The notes under the pieces were generated by a model that saw nothing but the letters and a program-made list of their open reading frames with translations, ran no database searches and had not been told where the DNA came from. From assembly GCA_965660945.1 (NCBI GenBank), contig CBFIBS010000008.1:56884-120883 (forward strand): a stretch of 64,000 nucleotides of DNA, in the 5' to 3' direction. This DNA comes from UBA7985 sp002711265. Its GTDB lineage: Bacteria; Pseudomonadota; Alphaproteobacteria; UBA7985. The translations under genes were made by a program, and so were the position numbers. This document shows positions 15,563-25,406 of this stretch, piece after piece (position 1 is the stretch's first letter; each line of letters opens with the position of its first letter).

Positions 15563-17809
15563 TCAGGACTGCCCCCGCACGAAAATACAGTCCTGCCCCT
15601 GACGCTTCAGCTGCACGCAGAAATCCTGCGCTGTCGACTTGGTCGGCATGGGACCGGCCTGCAGGCGGTAGAACACGCCGCGCGGGCCGGAATCGTAGGA
15701 AACCACACGGTGCGAAAGGCTGCCGAGCAAGCCTGGGAATTTCTGCGTCAGGCGCTGCCACAGGGCGTCAGCCTGCTGCTCAGAGCGCAGGGCGCCAAGC
15801 TGGATGCCGAAGGGCGCGACAACAGCGGCCCCGGTCAGGGTCGGCGCCTGTGGCGTGGTCGGCTGGCCCGAAGCGGGATCGATGGCAACGACCGTCGTCG
15901 CTGAACCGCGCACGGAACCCGCACTCAGCGCTGCTGTCTCCGTGCCCAAAATATTAACGGTAGTTGACGGTGTGGGTTGCAGAACAGGAGCAGCCTGCAC
16001 CGGGATGACAGTGGCCTGACGCGGCACTGTCACTTCGCCACGAAGTTGGGGTAAGGCGGGCAGCGGGAGGTCGTTCATAGCGTTGGCCAGCGGCGTAAGA
16101 TCGTCGAGGGTCGAGCTTGTGCCCGGCGAAGCCACGGCCGCTTCAGGCGGTGTGATGCTGGCGCCTACTGTACCCGAACCAGCGGCAGCGGTAGCGCTGG
16201 CTTCGTTGGCAATTGCATTGTCCTGGAGCAGGAATTGGAGACTGCTGCTGTTTTGCGTCACCTCAGCCCTGTCCGCAGCGCCGTTCACCGCAACGGTTGT
16301 CGCCTGCGCGCTTGGGTTGCTGTCCGGTACCAGCGGCACAGTCGGCGCTGGCATCTGCGGCGAGGACAGCGCAGCGTTTTCGATGATGTCGCTGACCGGG
16401 TCGAAGCGGTCCGTCGCACCGGATGGGGCATTCGTATCCGTGCCAAAGCCCAACTGCAGTGTCGGACTTTCCTGATCAGCCGCCGCGTAGCGGTCGTCGG
16501 ACAGGGCCATATCGCCGCTGGGCTGGTTCATGATGCTGAGGTCGCTCTCGAACACCCGGCCCTGAGCGAAGTCCGGGTCGAGCCCGGCCTGTTCCGGCGT
16601 GACACGGATCGGCGAGGTGGGCGCGCTGATCACCGGAATATCGCTACCGGCGTCCGGATTGCCCAGCCGCTGGAAGCCCGCATAGCTCACTGACATGATC
16701 ACGCCCAGACCGAACAAGGCGAGCAGCGCGAAGGCGCCATTGCGCAGCCATCCGAAAGGCGAAGTGCGCTGTGTCTGCCGCAACTGGGCCTGTTGGTTGG
16801 CGAGCGCGGCAGCCGCTGTCATTGGGGCGGGGCGTCGATGGTGCTGGTCACCGCTTTGCTTGCGCCGCAGGAATGCCAGCGCCAGCGGGTTGCGGCCCGA
16901 CTTGTCCCTCGCCTCAGGCTGCGTGAGTGAAGCGGTTTCTGCGGAAGTGACGCCCATGCGGTCTTCCGCGCGCACCTGCAAGAATGGCACGGTGCTGGTC
17001 CCTGCCCTCTGGTCGGCAAGGTCGACGCGCGCGCCAGGGCGCACACCAGTCGCCGATGCGATGCGAGGCTCGGTCACGGCAGCCTCAGGAACCTGCTCGG
17101 TGCTGACGCCATAGGTGTCCGTTGTGGCGGGCGCATCCGAATAGACGTGGTCCTGCGCGGGCATGGTCTCGCTCAAGGGCTGTTCGGTGTAGGCGTCTTC
17201 GTCATCATCGTAGGCCATGCCGCTTGCCACCGCGCCGGTGGCGGTCGGCCCAGCATGGTCAGGGTTCGGCGTGTCGGAGGCCGTCGTGTAGGGGTTCAGC
17301 CTGTGGTGATCGGCCGTGGGGGCGGCGTGGAGACCGATGGTCGGCTCCGTCGGCTGTGGTTCGGTTGTCTGCGGTGGTGTGATGTGGGGCTGGGGTGTCC
17401 CGTGCGGATAGGGCGCGTCGCTGGCTTGAGCGTCGCTGGCGTTGACCTGCCCGAGGTAAGGCGTTTCTTCGGGCGAAATATCGGCGTCGGATGCCGGCTC
17501 CCACTGCAGGGAGCGTTCGAGGCGCGCACGCTCGCGGTGGGACATGCCGATGCGGCTGCGCAGTTCTTCAGCAGCCGACCATTCCTGCTGCTGCACACGG
17601 TCTTCATAGGCCTGCGAGGCTATGGGCGGATGCTCCCCCCGCGCGGCCGCACCAAACCGGTAAGGCTGGGATGGCACAGCATCGGATGGCGCCGGCTGTT
17701 GCGGTGCAGGCAGCGGCTGGTCACCAACAGAGGTTTCAGGGGCCTGTTCTGATGCGACTTCTGGCGTGTTCTGTCCAAAAATCCGCTGTTCAAAATAGCT
17801 CTTGCTCAT
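15563..17809 (-). CDS. SPOR-domain envelope protein
   Basis: A 748-residue protein. The long N-terminal cytoplasmic region (1-350) is disordered, rich in Pro, Thr and Gln. One membrane helix lies at about 357-378 (GAFALLALFGLGVIMSVSYA), followed by an extended Ala/Thr/Pro-rich periplasmic region. A C-terminal SPOR domain (about 667-748) opens with PFGIQLGALRS and ends DFCVQLKRQGQDCIFV. SPOR domains bind glycan strands stripped of stem peptides and localise to division sites. The ATG at 17809 overlaps the argS stop by 20 bases; the open frame further upstream is only a reading within argS. The argS-SPOR-scpA order is common in alphaproteobacteria, where nagZ often intervenes; nagZ is absent here. 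Confidence 0.88.
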   Translation of the reverse strand: MSKSYFEQRIFGQNTPEVASEQAPETSVGDQPLPAPQQPAPSDAVPSQPYRFGAAARGEHPPIASQAYEDRVQQQEWSAAEELRSRIGMSHRERARLERSLQWEPASDADISPEETPYLGQVNASDAQASDAPYPHGTPQPHITPPQTTEPQPTEPTIGLHAAPTADHHRLNPYTTASDTPNPDHAGPTATGAVASGMAYDDDEDAYTEQPLSETMPAQDHVYSDAPATTDTYGVSTEQVPEAAVTEPRIASATGVRPGARVDLADQRAGTSTVPFLQVRAEDRMGVTSAETASLTQPEARDKSGRNPLALAFLRRKQSGDQHHRRPAPMTAAAALANQQAQLRQTQRTSPFGWLRNGAFALLALFGLGVIMSVSYAGFQRLGNPDAGSDIPVISAPTSPIRVTPEQAGLDPDFAQGRVFESDLSIMNQPSGDMALSDDRYAAADQESPTLQLGFGTDTNAPSGATDRFDPVSDIIENAALSSPQMPAPTVPLVPDSNPSAQATTVAVNGAADRAEVTQNSSSLQFLLQDNAIANEASATAAAGSGTVGASITPPEAAVASPGTSSTLDDLTPLANAMNDLPLPALPQLRGEVTVPRQATVIPVQAAPVLQPTPSTTVNILGTETAALSAGSVRGSATTVVAIDPASGQPTTPQAPTLTGAAVVAPFGIQLGALRSEQQADALWQRLTQKFPGLLGSLSHRVVSYDSGPRGVFYRLQAGPMPTKSTAQDFCVQLKRQGQDCIFVRGQS

Positions 17810-19559
17810 TACGGCGCAGCTCCTCGACCGGAACCACACCGAGCAGGCGCAACCCGGTCGCTAATGTAATCTGGGCCGCTCTAATCAGCGCAAGGCGTGC
17901 TTGCGTGAGCGGCAGATCGTCATCAACAACAATTCTTTGCGCTGGATTTACATTTCCCGCAGCCCAGAGCCCGTGAATAGCCCCGGCCAGGTCACTCAAA
18001 TAAAACGCCACACGGTGCGGCTCCCGCGCGAGAGCGGCGCTCTCGACCAATCGAGGGAACTGAGCAACGGCAGAAATGAGCCGCTGTTCTTCATGTGTCT
18101 GCAGGTGAGCAAACTCAGCATCGCATAATGATCTATCATCGATTCGCGAATCCGTAAAGACCTCAGCTGCTTTCCGTAACGCACTGGAAATACGGGCATG
18201 TGCGTACTGTACATAAAATACCGGATTTTCCTTGGTTGCCGCCGTAACCTCGGCAATATCAAACTCCAGAACCTCGTGATTTCGGCGGGTGAGCATGATG
18301 AATCGCAGCGCCGAAGCTCCGATCTCCCGCACCATGTCTTCGAGCGTGACGATGTTCCCTGCCCGCTTGGACAGCTTCACCGGCTCGCCGTTCTTGAACA
18401 CCTTGACGATGTTGCAGATGACGACCTCCAGCGCTGCCTGCTGGTCGGAAATCGCCTGCAACGCCGCCTGAGAGCGCTTGATATAGCCCTTATGATCCTC
18501 GCCCCAGACATCGATCTGCTCGGCGTAGCCGCGCTGGAACTTGTCGAAGTGATAGGCAATGTCGTTAGCGAAGTAGGTGTAGGAGCCGTCGGACTTCTGC
18601 AATGGCCGGTCGACGTCGTCGCCGAAGTCGGTGGAGCGGAACAGCAGCTGTTCGCGCTCTTCCCAGTCGTCGGGCTTCTTGCCCTTGGGCGGCTCCAGAA
18701 TGCCGCGGTACATCATCCCCAGCTCGGTCAAGTGCGCGACCGCCGCCTCGACCCCGCCAGCTTCAACGACGCTGCGCTCACTGGTGTAGACCTGCTCGAT
18801 ATCCATGGACGCCAGCGTGGCCCGGACTACGGTCATGTTGTAGGCAATGGCAAAATCGCGGAACACCGGCAGCCATTCCGCTTCCGGGCGACCCAGCCAC
18901 TGATCACCGTCGCGCTCGACCATCGCCTTGGCACAATCGATCATGTAGGCGCCGGGGTACTGCCCCGGCTCGAGGGTGATGCTCTCGCCCAGCGCCTCGC
19001 GATAGCGGGCGTAGGCCGTCCGACCGAGCACCTCGACCTGCGCGCCGGCGTCGTTGATGTAGTACTCGCGCAGCACGTCGAAGCCGACCTTTTCAAGCAG
19101 GGCCGCCAGCACGTCGCCCACGACCGCCCCACGCGCGTGGCCCAGATGCAGCGGGCCGGTGGGGTTGGCCGAAACATACTCGACGTTGACCGGCTTGCCC
19201 TGCCCCAGCTTGGAGCTACCATAGCCCGCCCCGTCCTGCAGGATGGCGCGCAGCAGGTCGTGCCAGACGGCTTCGGTGGCGCGCAGGTTGATAAAACCCG
19301 GCCCGGCGATCTCAGCGCTCGCAACTTCATCCCAGCCGCTGATCTCCGCGACCAAGGCTTCGGCGAGCGCGCGCGGGTTGGTCTGCGTGGGCTTGGCGAG
19401 CACCATGGCTGCGTTGGTGGCAAAATCGCCGTGGCTGACGTCGCGGGGTGGCTCCACCGTCACACGATTGAGGGGCAGGCCCTCGGGCAAGTCGCCCTTG
19501 GTGACCATGGCGTTCAGGTGGGCTCTCAACCGGCTTTCAAATGTGGCGAACAGGTTCAT
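17790..19559 (-). CDS. argS: Arginyl-tRNA synthetase
   Basis: A 589-residue class I synthetase. It has the N-terminal additional domain, the HIGH element HLGH (138-141) in ANPTGPLHLGHARG, the KMSKS equivalent KLSKRAGN, and a C-terminal DALR anticodon-binding domain. It charges tRNA-Arg with arginine and, as in the family, needs tRNA for activation. The ATG at 19559 gives the usual N-terminus MNLFATFES; earlier in-frame codons encode no conserved sequence. It lies between dgt and the SPOR gene in the usual alphaproteobacterial order. Confidence 0.96.
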   Translation of the reverse strand: MNLFATFESRLRAHLNAMVTKGDLPEGLPLNRVTVEPPRDVSHGDFATNAAMVLAKPTQTNPRALAEALVAEISGWDEVASAEIAGPGFINLRATEAVWHDLLRAILQDGAGYGSSKLGQGKPVNVEYVSANPTGPLHLGHARGAVVGDVLAALLEKVGFDVLREYYINDAGAQVEVLGRTAYARYREALGESITLEPGQYPGAYMIDCAKAMVERDGDQWLGRPEAEWLPVFRDFAIAYNMTVVRATLASMDIEQVYTSERSVVEAGGVEAAVAHLTELGMMYRGILEPPKGKKPDDWEEREQLLFRSTDFGDDVDRPLQKSDGSYTYFANDIAYHFDKFQRGYAEQIDVWGEDHKGYIKRSQAALQAISDQQAALEVVICNIVKVFKNGEPVKLSKRAGNIVTLEDMVREIGASALRFIMLTRRNHEVLEFDIAEVTAATKENPVFYVQYAHARISSALRKAAEVFTDSRIDDRSLCDAEFAHLQTHEEQRLISAVAQFPRLVESAALAREPHRVAFYLSDLAGAIHGLWAAGNVNPAQRIVVDDDLPLTQARLALIRAAQITLATGLRLLGVVPVEELRRNEQELF

Positions 19560-19654
19560 GGGGCGGCCTTGGCAAGTGCTAATCAGTGGCGGTGTAGCGG
19601 GTCTGCGGGAAATTCTGCAAGGGTAACTGAACACCGGGCACGACGGGCGAAGGG

Positions 19655-19672
19655 CGGGTTCTGACGAACCCG
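19655..19672. other. Hairpin between dgt and argS
   Basis: Arms CGGGTTC and GAACCCG enclose a TGAC loop, just after the dgt stop codon on the minus strand. There is no T-run, so termination here would be weak at best. Confidence 0.35.
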
Positions 19673-19682
19673 GGCGGGCGCC

Positions 19683-20849
19683 TCAGTCGACGCTGTAGAG
19701 ATCGAACTGTCGTCGATGCTCTTCGATGGCGGCTTTATCGGTCATGCTGGCGATAGTGTCCGTGACCACACCGGCGCGGGCAACCGGGTTATCCATCGCC
19801 TCTGCCATGCCCGCCTCGCCGAGCAGCAGGTTGGGCCGAGCGTCGTAAAGCTCGAATAAGTCGCGGATGATCTGGGTGGTCTTTTTGCGGCGGCGGTTGA
19901 CCTGCGGGTGGCGGTAGAGCTGGTGGAACAGGAAGGCCCGCAGCTCCTGCAGATCCGCAAAAATGGCAGCCGAAAACGCGATCACCGGTGTTTCGAGCGA
20001 CCGGACATCGGCCGCAGACTGCGCCCCGCTCTGTGCCAGCAGCAGCCGGCTCTGGGTCAGCACGTCCCCCACAAGTTCGGAGATCATGCGGCGCGCGACC
20101 TCGAAAGCGCGGCGGTCGGCGGGCAGGCCAGGGAAATCGCGGTCGATTGCCGCCAGCGCCCGCGCGGGCAAGGCCACCTCCCACAGCGCGTCAAAATCCA
20201 GCAGTCCGGCGCGCAGGCCGTCATCCACGTCGTGGGTGTTGTAGGCAATATCGTCCGAGAGCGCCGCGACCTGCGCCTCGGCCGAGGCGTGGGTGTGCAG
20301 TTCGAGGTCGAAGTCGCCCAGCAGCGCTTCCATCTCCACGGCCAGATCGCCGTGAACGGGGCCGTTGTGCTTGGCGATGCCTTCGAGCGTTTCCCAGCAC
20401 AGGTTCAGGCCGTCGAAGGCAGCGTAGCGCCGCTCCAGCCCGGTGACGATGCGCAGGGTCTGCAGGTTGTGATTGAAGGACGGCAGACCGCGCTCGTTCA
20501 GGCAGTCCGACAGCGCGTCCTCCCCGCTGTGACCGAAAGGGCTGTGACCCAGATCGTGGGCCAGCGCGATGGTCTCCCCCAGATCCTCGTTCAGTTCCAG
20601 CGCGCGGCACATATCGCGCGAAATCTGCGCCACCTCCATGGAATGGGTCAAGCGTGTGCGCAGACTGTCGTTTTCATCGCTGACAAAAACCTGAGTCTTG
20701 TAGAGCAGCTTGCGGAAGGCCCGGCTGTGGATGATGCGATCCCGATCCCGCTGGTGCGGTGCGCGTTCACCGCCGTCGGGCATGGGTTCGGCATGGGCGC
20801 GGCCGCGGGTCTGGTCAGGCTCGACGGCGAAGGGCGCTAGGGCTGACAT
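19683..20849 (-). CDS. dgt: dGTPase-like deoxynucleoside triphosphate triphosphohydrolase
   Basis: A 388-residue HD-domain protein of the alphaproteobacterial dGTPase-like family. Metal/catalytic motifs are His69 in RLTHSMEVAQI and His98-Asp99 in AHDLGHSPFGHSG. The start at 20849 (MSALAPFAVEPDQTRGR) matches the family N-terminus; a GTG at 20879 is an alternative. These enzymes hydrolyse dNTPs to nucleoside and triphosphate, affecting nucleotide pools. It is divergent from erpA with 67 bases between starts and precedes argS, a conserved neighbourhood. Confidence 0.93.
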   Translation of the reverse strand: MSALAPFAVEPDQTRGRAHAEPMPDGGERAPHQRDRDRIIHSRAFRKLLYKTQVFVSDENDSLRTRLTHSMEVAQISRDMCRALELNEDLGETIALAHDLGHSPFGHSGEDALSDCLNERGLPSFNHNLQTLRIVTGLERRYAAFDGLNLCWETLEGIAKHNGPVHGDLAVEMEALLGDFDLELHTHASAEAQVAALSDDIAYNTHDVDDGLRAGLLDFDALWEVALPARALAAIDRDFPGLPADRRAFEVARRMISELVGDVLTQSRLLLAQSGAQSAADVRSLETPVIAFSAAIFADLQELRAFLFHQLYRHPQVNRRRKKTTQIIRDLFELYDARPNLLLGEAGMAEAMDNPVARAGVVTDTIASMTDKAAIEEHRRQFDLYSVD

Positions 20850-20916
20850 CTCAATTTGATCCGGATTTACCGAGTTCACACTTGAAGGATGGGTCGTCCC
20901 TGCCTACTCTCAAAGA

Positions 20917-21273
20917 ATGCCTTTGGATAGACCAGAAGACAGCGGGACTGTCATCCTCACCGCCGCCGCCGCCGCCCGGGTCCAGATCCTGCGCGAGCTG
21001 GAGGGCAATCCGGCGCTGCATCTGCGCGTTTCGGTGCTGGGGGGCGGCTGCTCGGGTTTCCAGTACAAGATTGACTTCGACGACGCTGTGCAGGGCGATG
21101 ATCGCGTGTTCGAGACCGACGGGGTCAAGCTGCTGGTCGACGACACGTCCATGGAATTCATGATCGGGGCCGAGGTCGATTTCGTCGACGAGTTAATCGG
21201 CGCAGCGTTCAAAATCAACAACCCGAACGCCACCGCGTCCTGCGGCTGCGGCACCTCGTTCAGCGTATTCTGA
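20917..21273 (+). CDS. erpA: A-type Fe-S carrier (ErpA/IscA family)
   Basis: A 118-residue HesB/IscA-type protein with the three ligand cysteines: Cys45 in GGGCSGFQY, and Cys109 and Cys111 in SCGCGTSF. A-type carriers move Fe-S clusters from the assembly scaffold to targets. The placement divergent from dgt and upstream of xthA is typical of alphaproteobacterial erpA genes. No isc or suf genes are in the window, so ErpA rather than IscA is inferred from context. Confidence 0.9.
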   Translation: MPLDRPEDSGTVILTAAAAARVQILRELEGNPALHLRVSVLGGGCSGFQYKIDFDDAVQGDDRVFETDGVKLLVDDTSMEFMIGAEVDFVDELIGAAFKINNPNATASCGCGTSFSVF

Positions 21274-21284
21274 GTGCTGCCCGC

Positions 21285-22055
21285 GTGAAAATCGCCAGCT
21301 TCAACGTCAATTCCATCCGGGCGCGCCTGCCCAATATCACCGACTGGCTCGCGGCGTTCAGCCCCGATGTCGTGTGTCTGCAGGAAATCAAAGCCCAGGA
21401 CGAGCAGTTTCCCATCACCGAGATCGAGGCCGCAGGCTACCACGCCGCTGTCGTCGGGCAGAAGAGCTACAACGGGGTTGCCATCCTCTCCCGCACACCA
21501 ATCACCACGCGCCTGCGCGCCCTGCCCGGAGATACCGAGGATGAGCAGGCCCGCTACGTCGAGGTCGAGACCGAGGCCGGCTTTATCGTCGGGGGCCTGT
21601 ATCTGCCCAACGGCAATCCGGTGCCGGGGCCAAAATTCGACTACAAGCTGGCGTGGATGGACCGTCTGATCGACCACGCTCAGGCGCTGTTGCGCACCGA
21701 GCAGCCCTTCGTTCTCTGCGGTGACTACAACGTCATTCCCACCGATGCCGACGTCTACGACCCGCGCGCCATGGCCGGCGATGCCCTCGGGCGCCCGGAG
21801 AGCAAGGATCGCTTCTACCGGCTGCTCAACCTCGGGCTGACCGACAGCTTTCGGGTCTTCGACCCGCGTCCGGGGCAGTTTTCCTACTGGGATTATCAGC
21901 GCGGGGCCTACGACAAGGACCACGGCTGGCGGATCGACTTTATCCTCGCTTCACCGCAAGCCGCCGACCGGCTCACCGGCGCGGGCATCGACCGCAGCCC
22001 GCGCGCGCAGGAAAAAGCCTCGGACCACACGCCGGTGTGGGCCGAATTCGCCTGA
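21285..22055 (+). CDS. xthA: Exodeoxyribonuclease III (AP endonuclease)
   Basis: A 256-residue EEP-fold nuclease: KIASFNVNSIRAR at the start, metal-binding Glu34 in CLQEIKAQ, the GDYNVIPTDADVYDP motif, and the C-terminal SDHTPVW with catalytic His248. ExoIII incises abasic sites and removes blocked 3' ends. The start is GTG (21285), 11 bases after erpA, so the two are probably co-transcribed. Confidence 0.95.
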   Translation: MKIASFNVNSIRARLPNITDWLAAFSPDVVCLQEIKAQDEQFPITEIEAAGYHAAVVGQKSYNGVAILSRTPITTRLRALPGDTEDEQARYVEVETEAGFIVGGLYLPNGNPVPGPKFDYKLAWMDRLIDHAQALLRTEQPFVLCGDYNVIPTDADVYDPRAMAGDALGRPESKDRFYRLLNLGLTDSFRVFDPRPGQFSYWDYQRGAYDKDHGWRIDFILASPQAADRLTGAGIDRSPRAQEKASDHTPVWAEFA

Positions 22056-22108
22056 CACTCACTCTCTTCAACTGAAGACCTGGACGCCTTAGGGGCGGCT
22101 GGAACGGC

Positions 22109-22606
22109 TTAGCCCCAGAACCCCTGCTGCTGCGCCCAGTCGATGGCCGCATCCATCATCGCGCGGTCCCAGTGCATGGCCTGCCCCAGCCCGGCGACCG
22201 CAGCCGCGTCGGCGGCATTGGCGGTCTCGGCGATGAACTGCTCGTCTGTCGATCGGAACCACAGATCGTTGAGGATCTCCGCCTGCCCGGAGAGGTGCAG
22301 CGCACCCCGCACCAGCTCGGTCCAGGAGGTCGCCCCGCCCTGCCCGTTGCGGGTTCGCAGGTAGTCGTCCGACTGGGCGATATCCTCAGCCCCCACGATG
22401 CGATAGAGCACCGTACCGTCGTCGGTTTCCACGGTTTCCAGCGAAAACGGCGCAAAGGTCGCCTCGGCCTTGTCATCCTCAGCCTCGATCTGCGCCTGCT
22501 CCTCATCCTCATCGCGGATGGTGGTGGCAATATCGGCGAAGACAGCGCCCATTTCCGAGCTCTGTTCGTCCTTGGTCCCAAACAGGGATTTGACCAGTTC
22601 TTTCAT
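22109..22606 (-). CDS. Acidic hypothetical protein
   Basis: A 165-residue soluble protein beginning MKELVKSLFGTKDEQ, with a highly acidic segment at about 30-50 and a C-terminal helical part (HWDRAMMDAAIDWAQQQGFWG). No membrane segment, signal peptide or catalytic motif is visible, and I do not recognise the family. It converges on xthA and lies 82 bases downstream of ilvD on the same strand. The ATG at 22606 is the start of the open frame; the third-position GC bias looks like its neighbours, so it is probably a real gene. Confidence 0.65.
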   Translation of the reverse strand: MKELVKSLFGTKDEQSSEMGAVFADIATTIRDEDEEQAQIEAEDDKAEATFAPFSLETVETDDGTVLYRIVGAEDIAQSDDYLRTRNGQGGATSWTELVRGALHLSGQAEILNDLWFRSTDEQFIAETANAADAAAVAGLGQAMHWDRAMMDAAIDWAQQQGFWG

Positions 22607-22688
22607 AACTCACATGGAACCGGGCCCGGCGCTCGCTGGCGCTGCGGGCCCGGCCCGTCTCTTTCTCTCTGCCGCTACAGGACCGAAA

Positions 22689-24416
22689 TCAGATATCGGC
22701 GTAGACGTGGGTTTCGCCCTTGGCGCCGGGGTGACAGACCGCACCCTGCTCGGCTGAACCAACCGTTTGAGCGTAGCGCCAGATCGCGCCGGCGTTGTAG
22801 TTGTGCGACTGCGGCTTCCAGTCGGCGCGGCGGCTTTCCAGTTCCTCATCGCTGAGATCAACCTCGATTGTCCCCGCGACGGCATCGATGGAGATGGTGT
22901 CACCGTTGCGGAGCAGGCCGATCGGGCCTCCGACCGCCGCTTCCGGGCCGACGTGGCCGATGCAGAAGCCGCGGGTCGCGCCGGAGAAGCGGCCGTCGGT
23001 GATCAGTGCCACCTTGTCGCCGCGGCCCTGACCGTAGATCGCCGCCGTGGTCGACAGCATCTCGCGCATGCCCGGCCCACCTTTCGGGCCTTCGTTGCGG
23101 ATGACCAGCACTTCGCCGTCTTCGTAGTCGCCCTTCTGCACGGCGGCGAAGCAGTCTTCTTCGCACTCAAACACGCGCGCGGGGCCGGTGAACTGCTGCT
23201 TGGCCATGCCCGCAACCTTCACGATAGCGCCCTCTGGCGCGAGGTTGCCGCGCAGGCCGACAACACCACCGGTTGGCGTGATCGGGTTGGAAACCGGGTA
23301 GACGATCTTGTTGCCCTCGGGGAAGGCAACGGCTTCGTGGTTCTCTCCGATGGTCTTGCCGGTGACCGTGATGCAGTCGGTGTGGATGTAGCCGCCTTCG
23401 ATCAGCGCCTTGATCACGATCGGCACGCCGCCGATCTCGAACAGGTCCTTGGCCACGTACTTACCGCCGGGCTTGAGGTCGGCGATGTAAGGCGTGTCGC
23501 GGAAGATGTCGCAGACGTCGTGCAAGTCGAAGTCGATCCCGCACTCGTGAGCAATGGCTGGCAGGTGCAGACCGGCGTTGGTCGACCCGCCGGTTGCCGC
23601 GACCACGCGGGCGGCGTTCTCCAGCGACTTGCGGTTGACGATGTCGCGCGGGCGCAGGTTCAGCCCGATCAGGTCCATCACCGCCTCACCCGACTTGTGG
23701 GCGTAGGTGTCGCGGATCTCGTAAGGCGCCGGTGCGCCGGCCGAGTGCGGCAGGGCGAGGCCGATGGCCTCGGACACACAGGCCATGGTGTTGGCGGTGA
23801 ACTGCGCGCCGCAGGAGCCGGCCGAAGGGCAGGCCATACACTCGAGCAGGTGCAGATCTTCGTCGTTCATCGCACCGACAGCGTGCTGGCCGACAGCCTC
23901 GAACAGATCCTGCACGGTCACGTCGCGGCCCTTGAACGAGCCGGGCAGGATCGACCCGCCGTAAAGGAAGACCGACGGCACGTTGAGCCGCACCATGGCC
24001 ATCATCATCCCGGGCAGCGACTTGTCACAGCCGGCCAGACCGACGAGACCGTCGTAGCAGTGCCCGCGCATGGTCAGCTCGACCGAGTCAGCGATGACTT
24101 CGCGCGAGACCAGCGAGGACTTCATGCCCTCGTGACCCATGGCGATGCCGTCGGTGACGGTGATGGTGGTAAACTCGCGCGGCGTACCCTGCGCCAGCTC
24201 GACCCCGCGCTTGACGACCTGCGCCTGACGCGAAAGTGAGATGTTACAGGGGGCGGCCTCGTTCCACGTGGTGGCAACGCCGATCAGCGGGCGGGCGATC
24301 TCATCGTCACCCAGCCCCATGGCGTGAAGGTAGGAACGGTGCGGCGCCCGCTCTGGCCCGACCGTGGTGTGACGGCTTGGCAGCTTCGATTTGTCGAATT
24401 TCTTTTCTGCGCCCAT
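22689..24416 (-). CDS. ilvD: Dihydroxy-acid dehydratase
   Basis: A 575-residue IlvD/Edd-family enzyme that dehydrates 2,3-dihydroxy-isovalerate and -methylvalerate in branched-chain amino-acid synthesis. Cluster ligands are expected at Cys57 (EAAPCN), Cys130 (GCDKS) and Cys202 (AGSCGAQFTANT); the metal site includes TDGIAMGHEGM. The C-terminus PGAKGETHVYADI is typical of alphaproteobacterial enzymes. The upstream GGGAGGA lies about 11 bases from the ATG. It is transcribed divergently from bpt with a 190-base promoter region between. Confidence 0.96.
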   Translation of the reverse strand: MGAEKKFDKSKLPSRHTTVGPERAPHRSYLHAMGLGDDEIARPLIGVATTWNEAAPCNISLSRQAQVVKRGVELAQGTPREFTTITVTDGIAMGHEGMKSSLVSREVIADSVELTMRGHCYDGLVGLAGCDKSLPGMMMAMVRLNVPSVFLYGGSILPGSFKGRDVTVQDLFEAVGQHAVGAMNDEDLHLLECMACPSAGSCGAQFTANTMACVSEAIGLALPHSAGAPAPYEIRDTYAHKSGEAVMDLIGLNLRPRDIVNRKSLENAARVVAATGGSTNAGLHLPAIAHECGIDFDLHDVCDIFRDTPYIADLKPGGKYVAKDLFEIGGVPIVIKALIEGGYIHTDCITVTGKTIGENHEAVAFPEGNKIVYPVSNPITPTGGVVGLRGNLAPEGAIVKVAGMAKQQFTGPARVFECEEDCFAAVQKGDYEDGEVLVIRNEGPKGGPGMREMLSTTAAIYGQGRGDKVALITDGRFSGATRGFCIGHVGPEAAVGGPIGLLRNGDTISIDAVAGTIEVDLSDEELESRRADWKPQSHNYNAGAIWRYAQTVGSAEQGAVCHPGAKGETHVYADI

Positions 24417-24605
24417 GACGACGGACGTCCTCCCGGAGATATTTCAAGACAGTGTGACACAGTTCTAAAGGCCCTTGGCGGGCTTGGCAATTGAACCCCG
24501 GCTGCATCTCGCCGTGTTTTTGACGCGGCCGTCGGTCAGGCAGTTGTCAGACTGCGCGGTCCTGCATCTTGACGGCAGGGATGAGAGCCGCCACTTCTCT
24601 AGCCC

Positions 24606-25364
24606 ATGTCGAGAGCCAACCAGAGCTTCCTGCGCACAGACTGGTCGCAGATCGAACGGGTGTTTTACATGACCGCGCCCGCGCCCTGCCCCTACCTGCC
24701 CCACCGGACCGAGCGCAAACTTATCACCGCACTGGATTTCGGCGACGACGAATCCTTCGATCAGCTCAGTTGGTCAGGCTTCCGCCGCAGCCACGAGATC
24801 GCCTACCGCCCGGCCTGCCCGTCCTGCAACGCCTGCAAGTCGGCCCGCATCGACGTTGCCCGGCACCGGCCCTCGCGGACGCAGGCCAAGATCATGCGCC
24901 GTAATGCCGACCTGAGCCGCAGCGTACAGCCTGCCCGGTGCAGCACCGAGCACTGGACGCTGTTCGACGGCTACATCCGACACCGCCACGGTGATTCGGA
25001 AATGGCGCTGATGACGCCCGATGACCTGCGCATGATGATCGAGCAGACCACAGTCGAGAGTGGCCTGCTGGAATGGCGCGATGCCGAGGGCAGTCTGCGC
25101 GCCTGCATGCTGTTCGACGTCATGGCCGACGGGTTTTCTGCGGTCTACTCGTTCTTCGACACCGAAGACACCCGCCGGTCGCTGGGTACCTTCTGCATTC
25201 TCGATTCCGTCGAGCACCTCGCCGATGTCGGGCTCTCCAAGCTCTATCTGGGCTACTGGATCGAAGGTTCGACCACCATGGACTACAAGAACCGGTTTTC
25301 CGGCGTTGAAGTGCATGACAAGGGTCAGTGGCTGGCGGTTGCATCCGAACCCGGCACGTCCTAG
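24606..25364 (+). CDS. bpt: Aspartate/glutamate leucyltransferase (Bpt, Ate1-like)
   Basis: A 252-residue N-end-rule transferase with the N-terminal CPYLPHRTERK, the CPSCNACKSARI cysteine cluster and the C-terminal YLGYWIEGSTTMDYKNRF motif of the R-transferase/Bpt family. Bacterial members transfer leucine from Leu-tRNA onto N-terminal Asp or Glu, making Leu/N-degron substrates for ClpS-ClpAP. clpS and clpA are also in this window. The ATG at 24606 keeps the usual 20-residue lead before CPYL; an internal ATG at 24669 would truncate it. Confidence 0.93.
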   Translation: MSRANQSFLRTDWSQIERVFYMTAPAPCPYLPHRTERKLITALDFGDDESFDQLSWSGFRRSHEIAYRPACPSCNACKSARIDVARHRPSRTQAKIMRRNADLSRSVQPARCSTEHWTLFDGYIRHRHGDSEMALMTPDDLRMMIEQTTVESGLLEWRDAEGSLRACMLFDVMADGFSAVYSFFDTEDTRRSLGTFCILDSVEHLADVGLSKLYLGYWIEGSTTMDYKNRFSGVEVHDKGQWLAVASEPGTS

Positions 25365-25406
25365 TTCAAGGACGCAACACGCTTTCGAATGACTTCAGGA
25401 AACCCC

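Noticed and set aside
17790..19664. Long plus-strand frame opposite argS
   Set aside because: Antisense shadow of a clear synthetase; no domains and no ribosome-binding site.
24307..24704. Short frames between ilvD and bpt
   Set aside because: They read through promoter sequence and the ends of both genes and show no conserved features.
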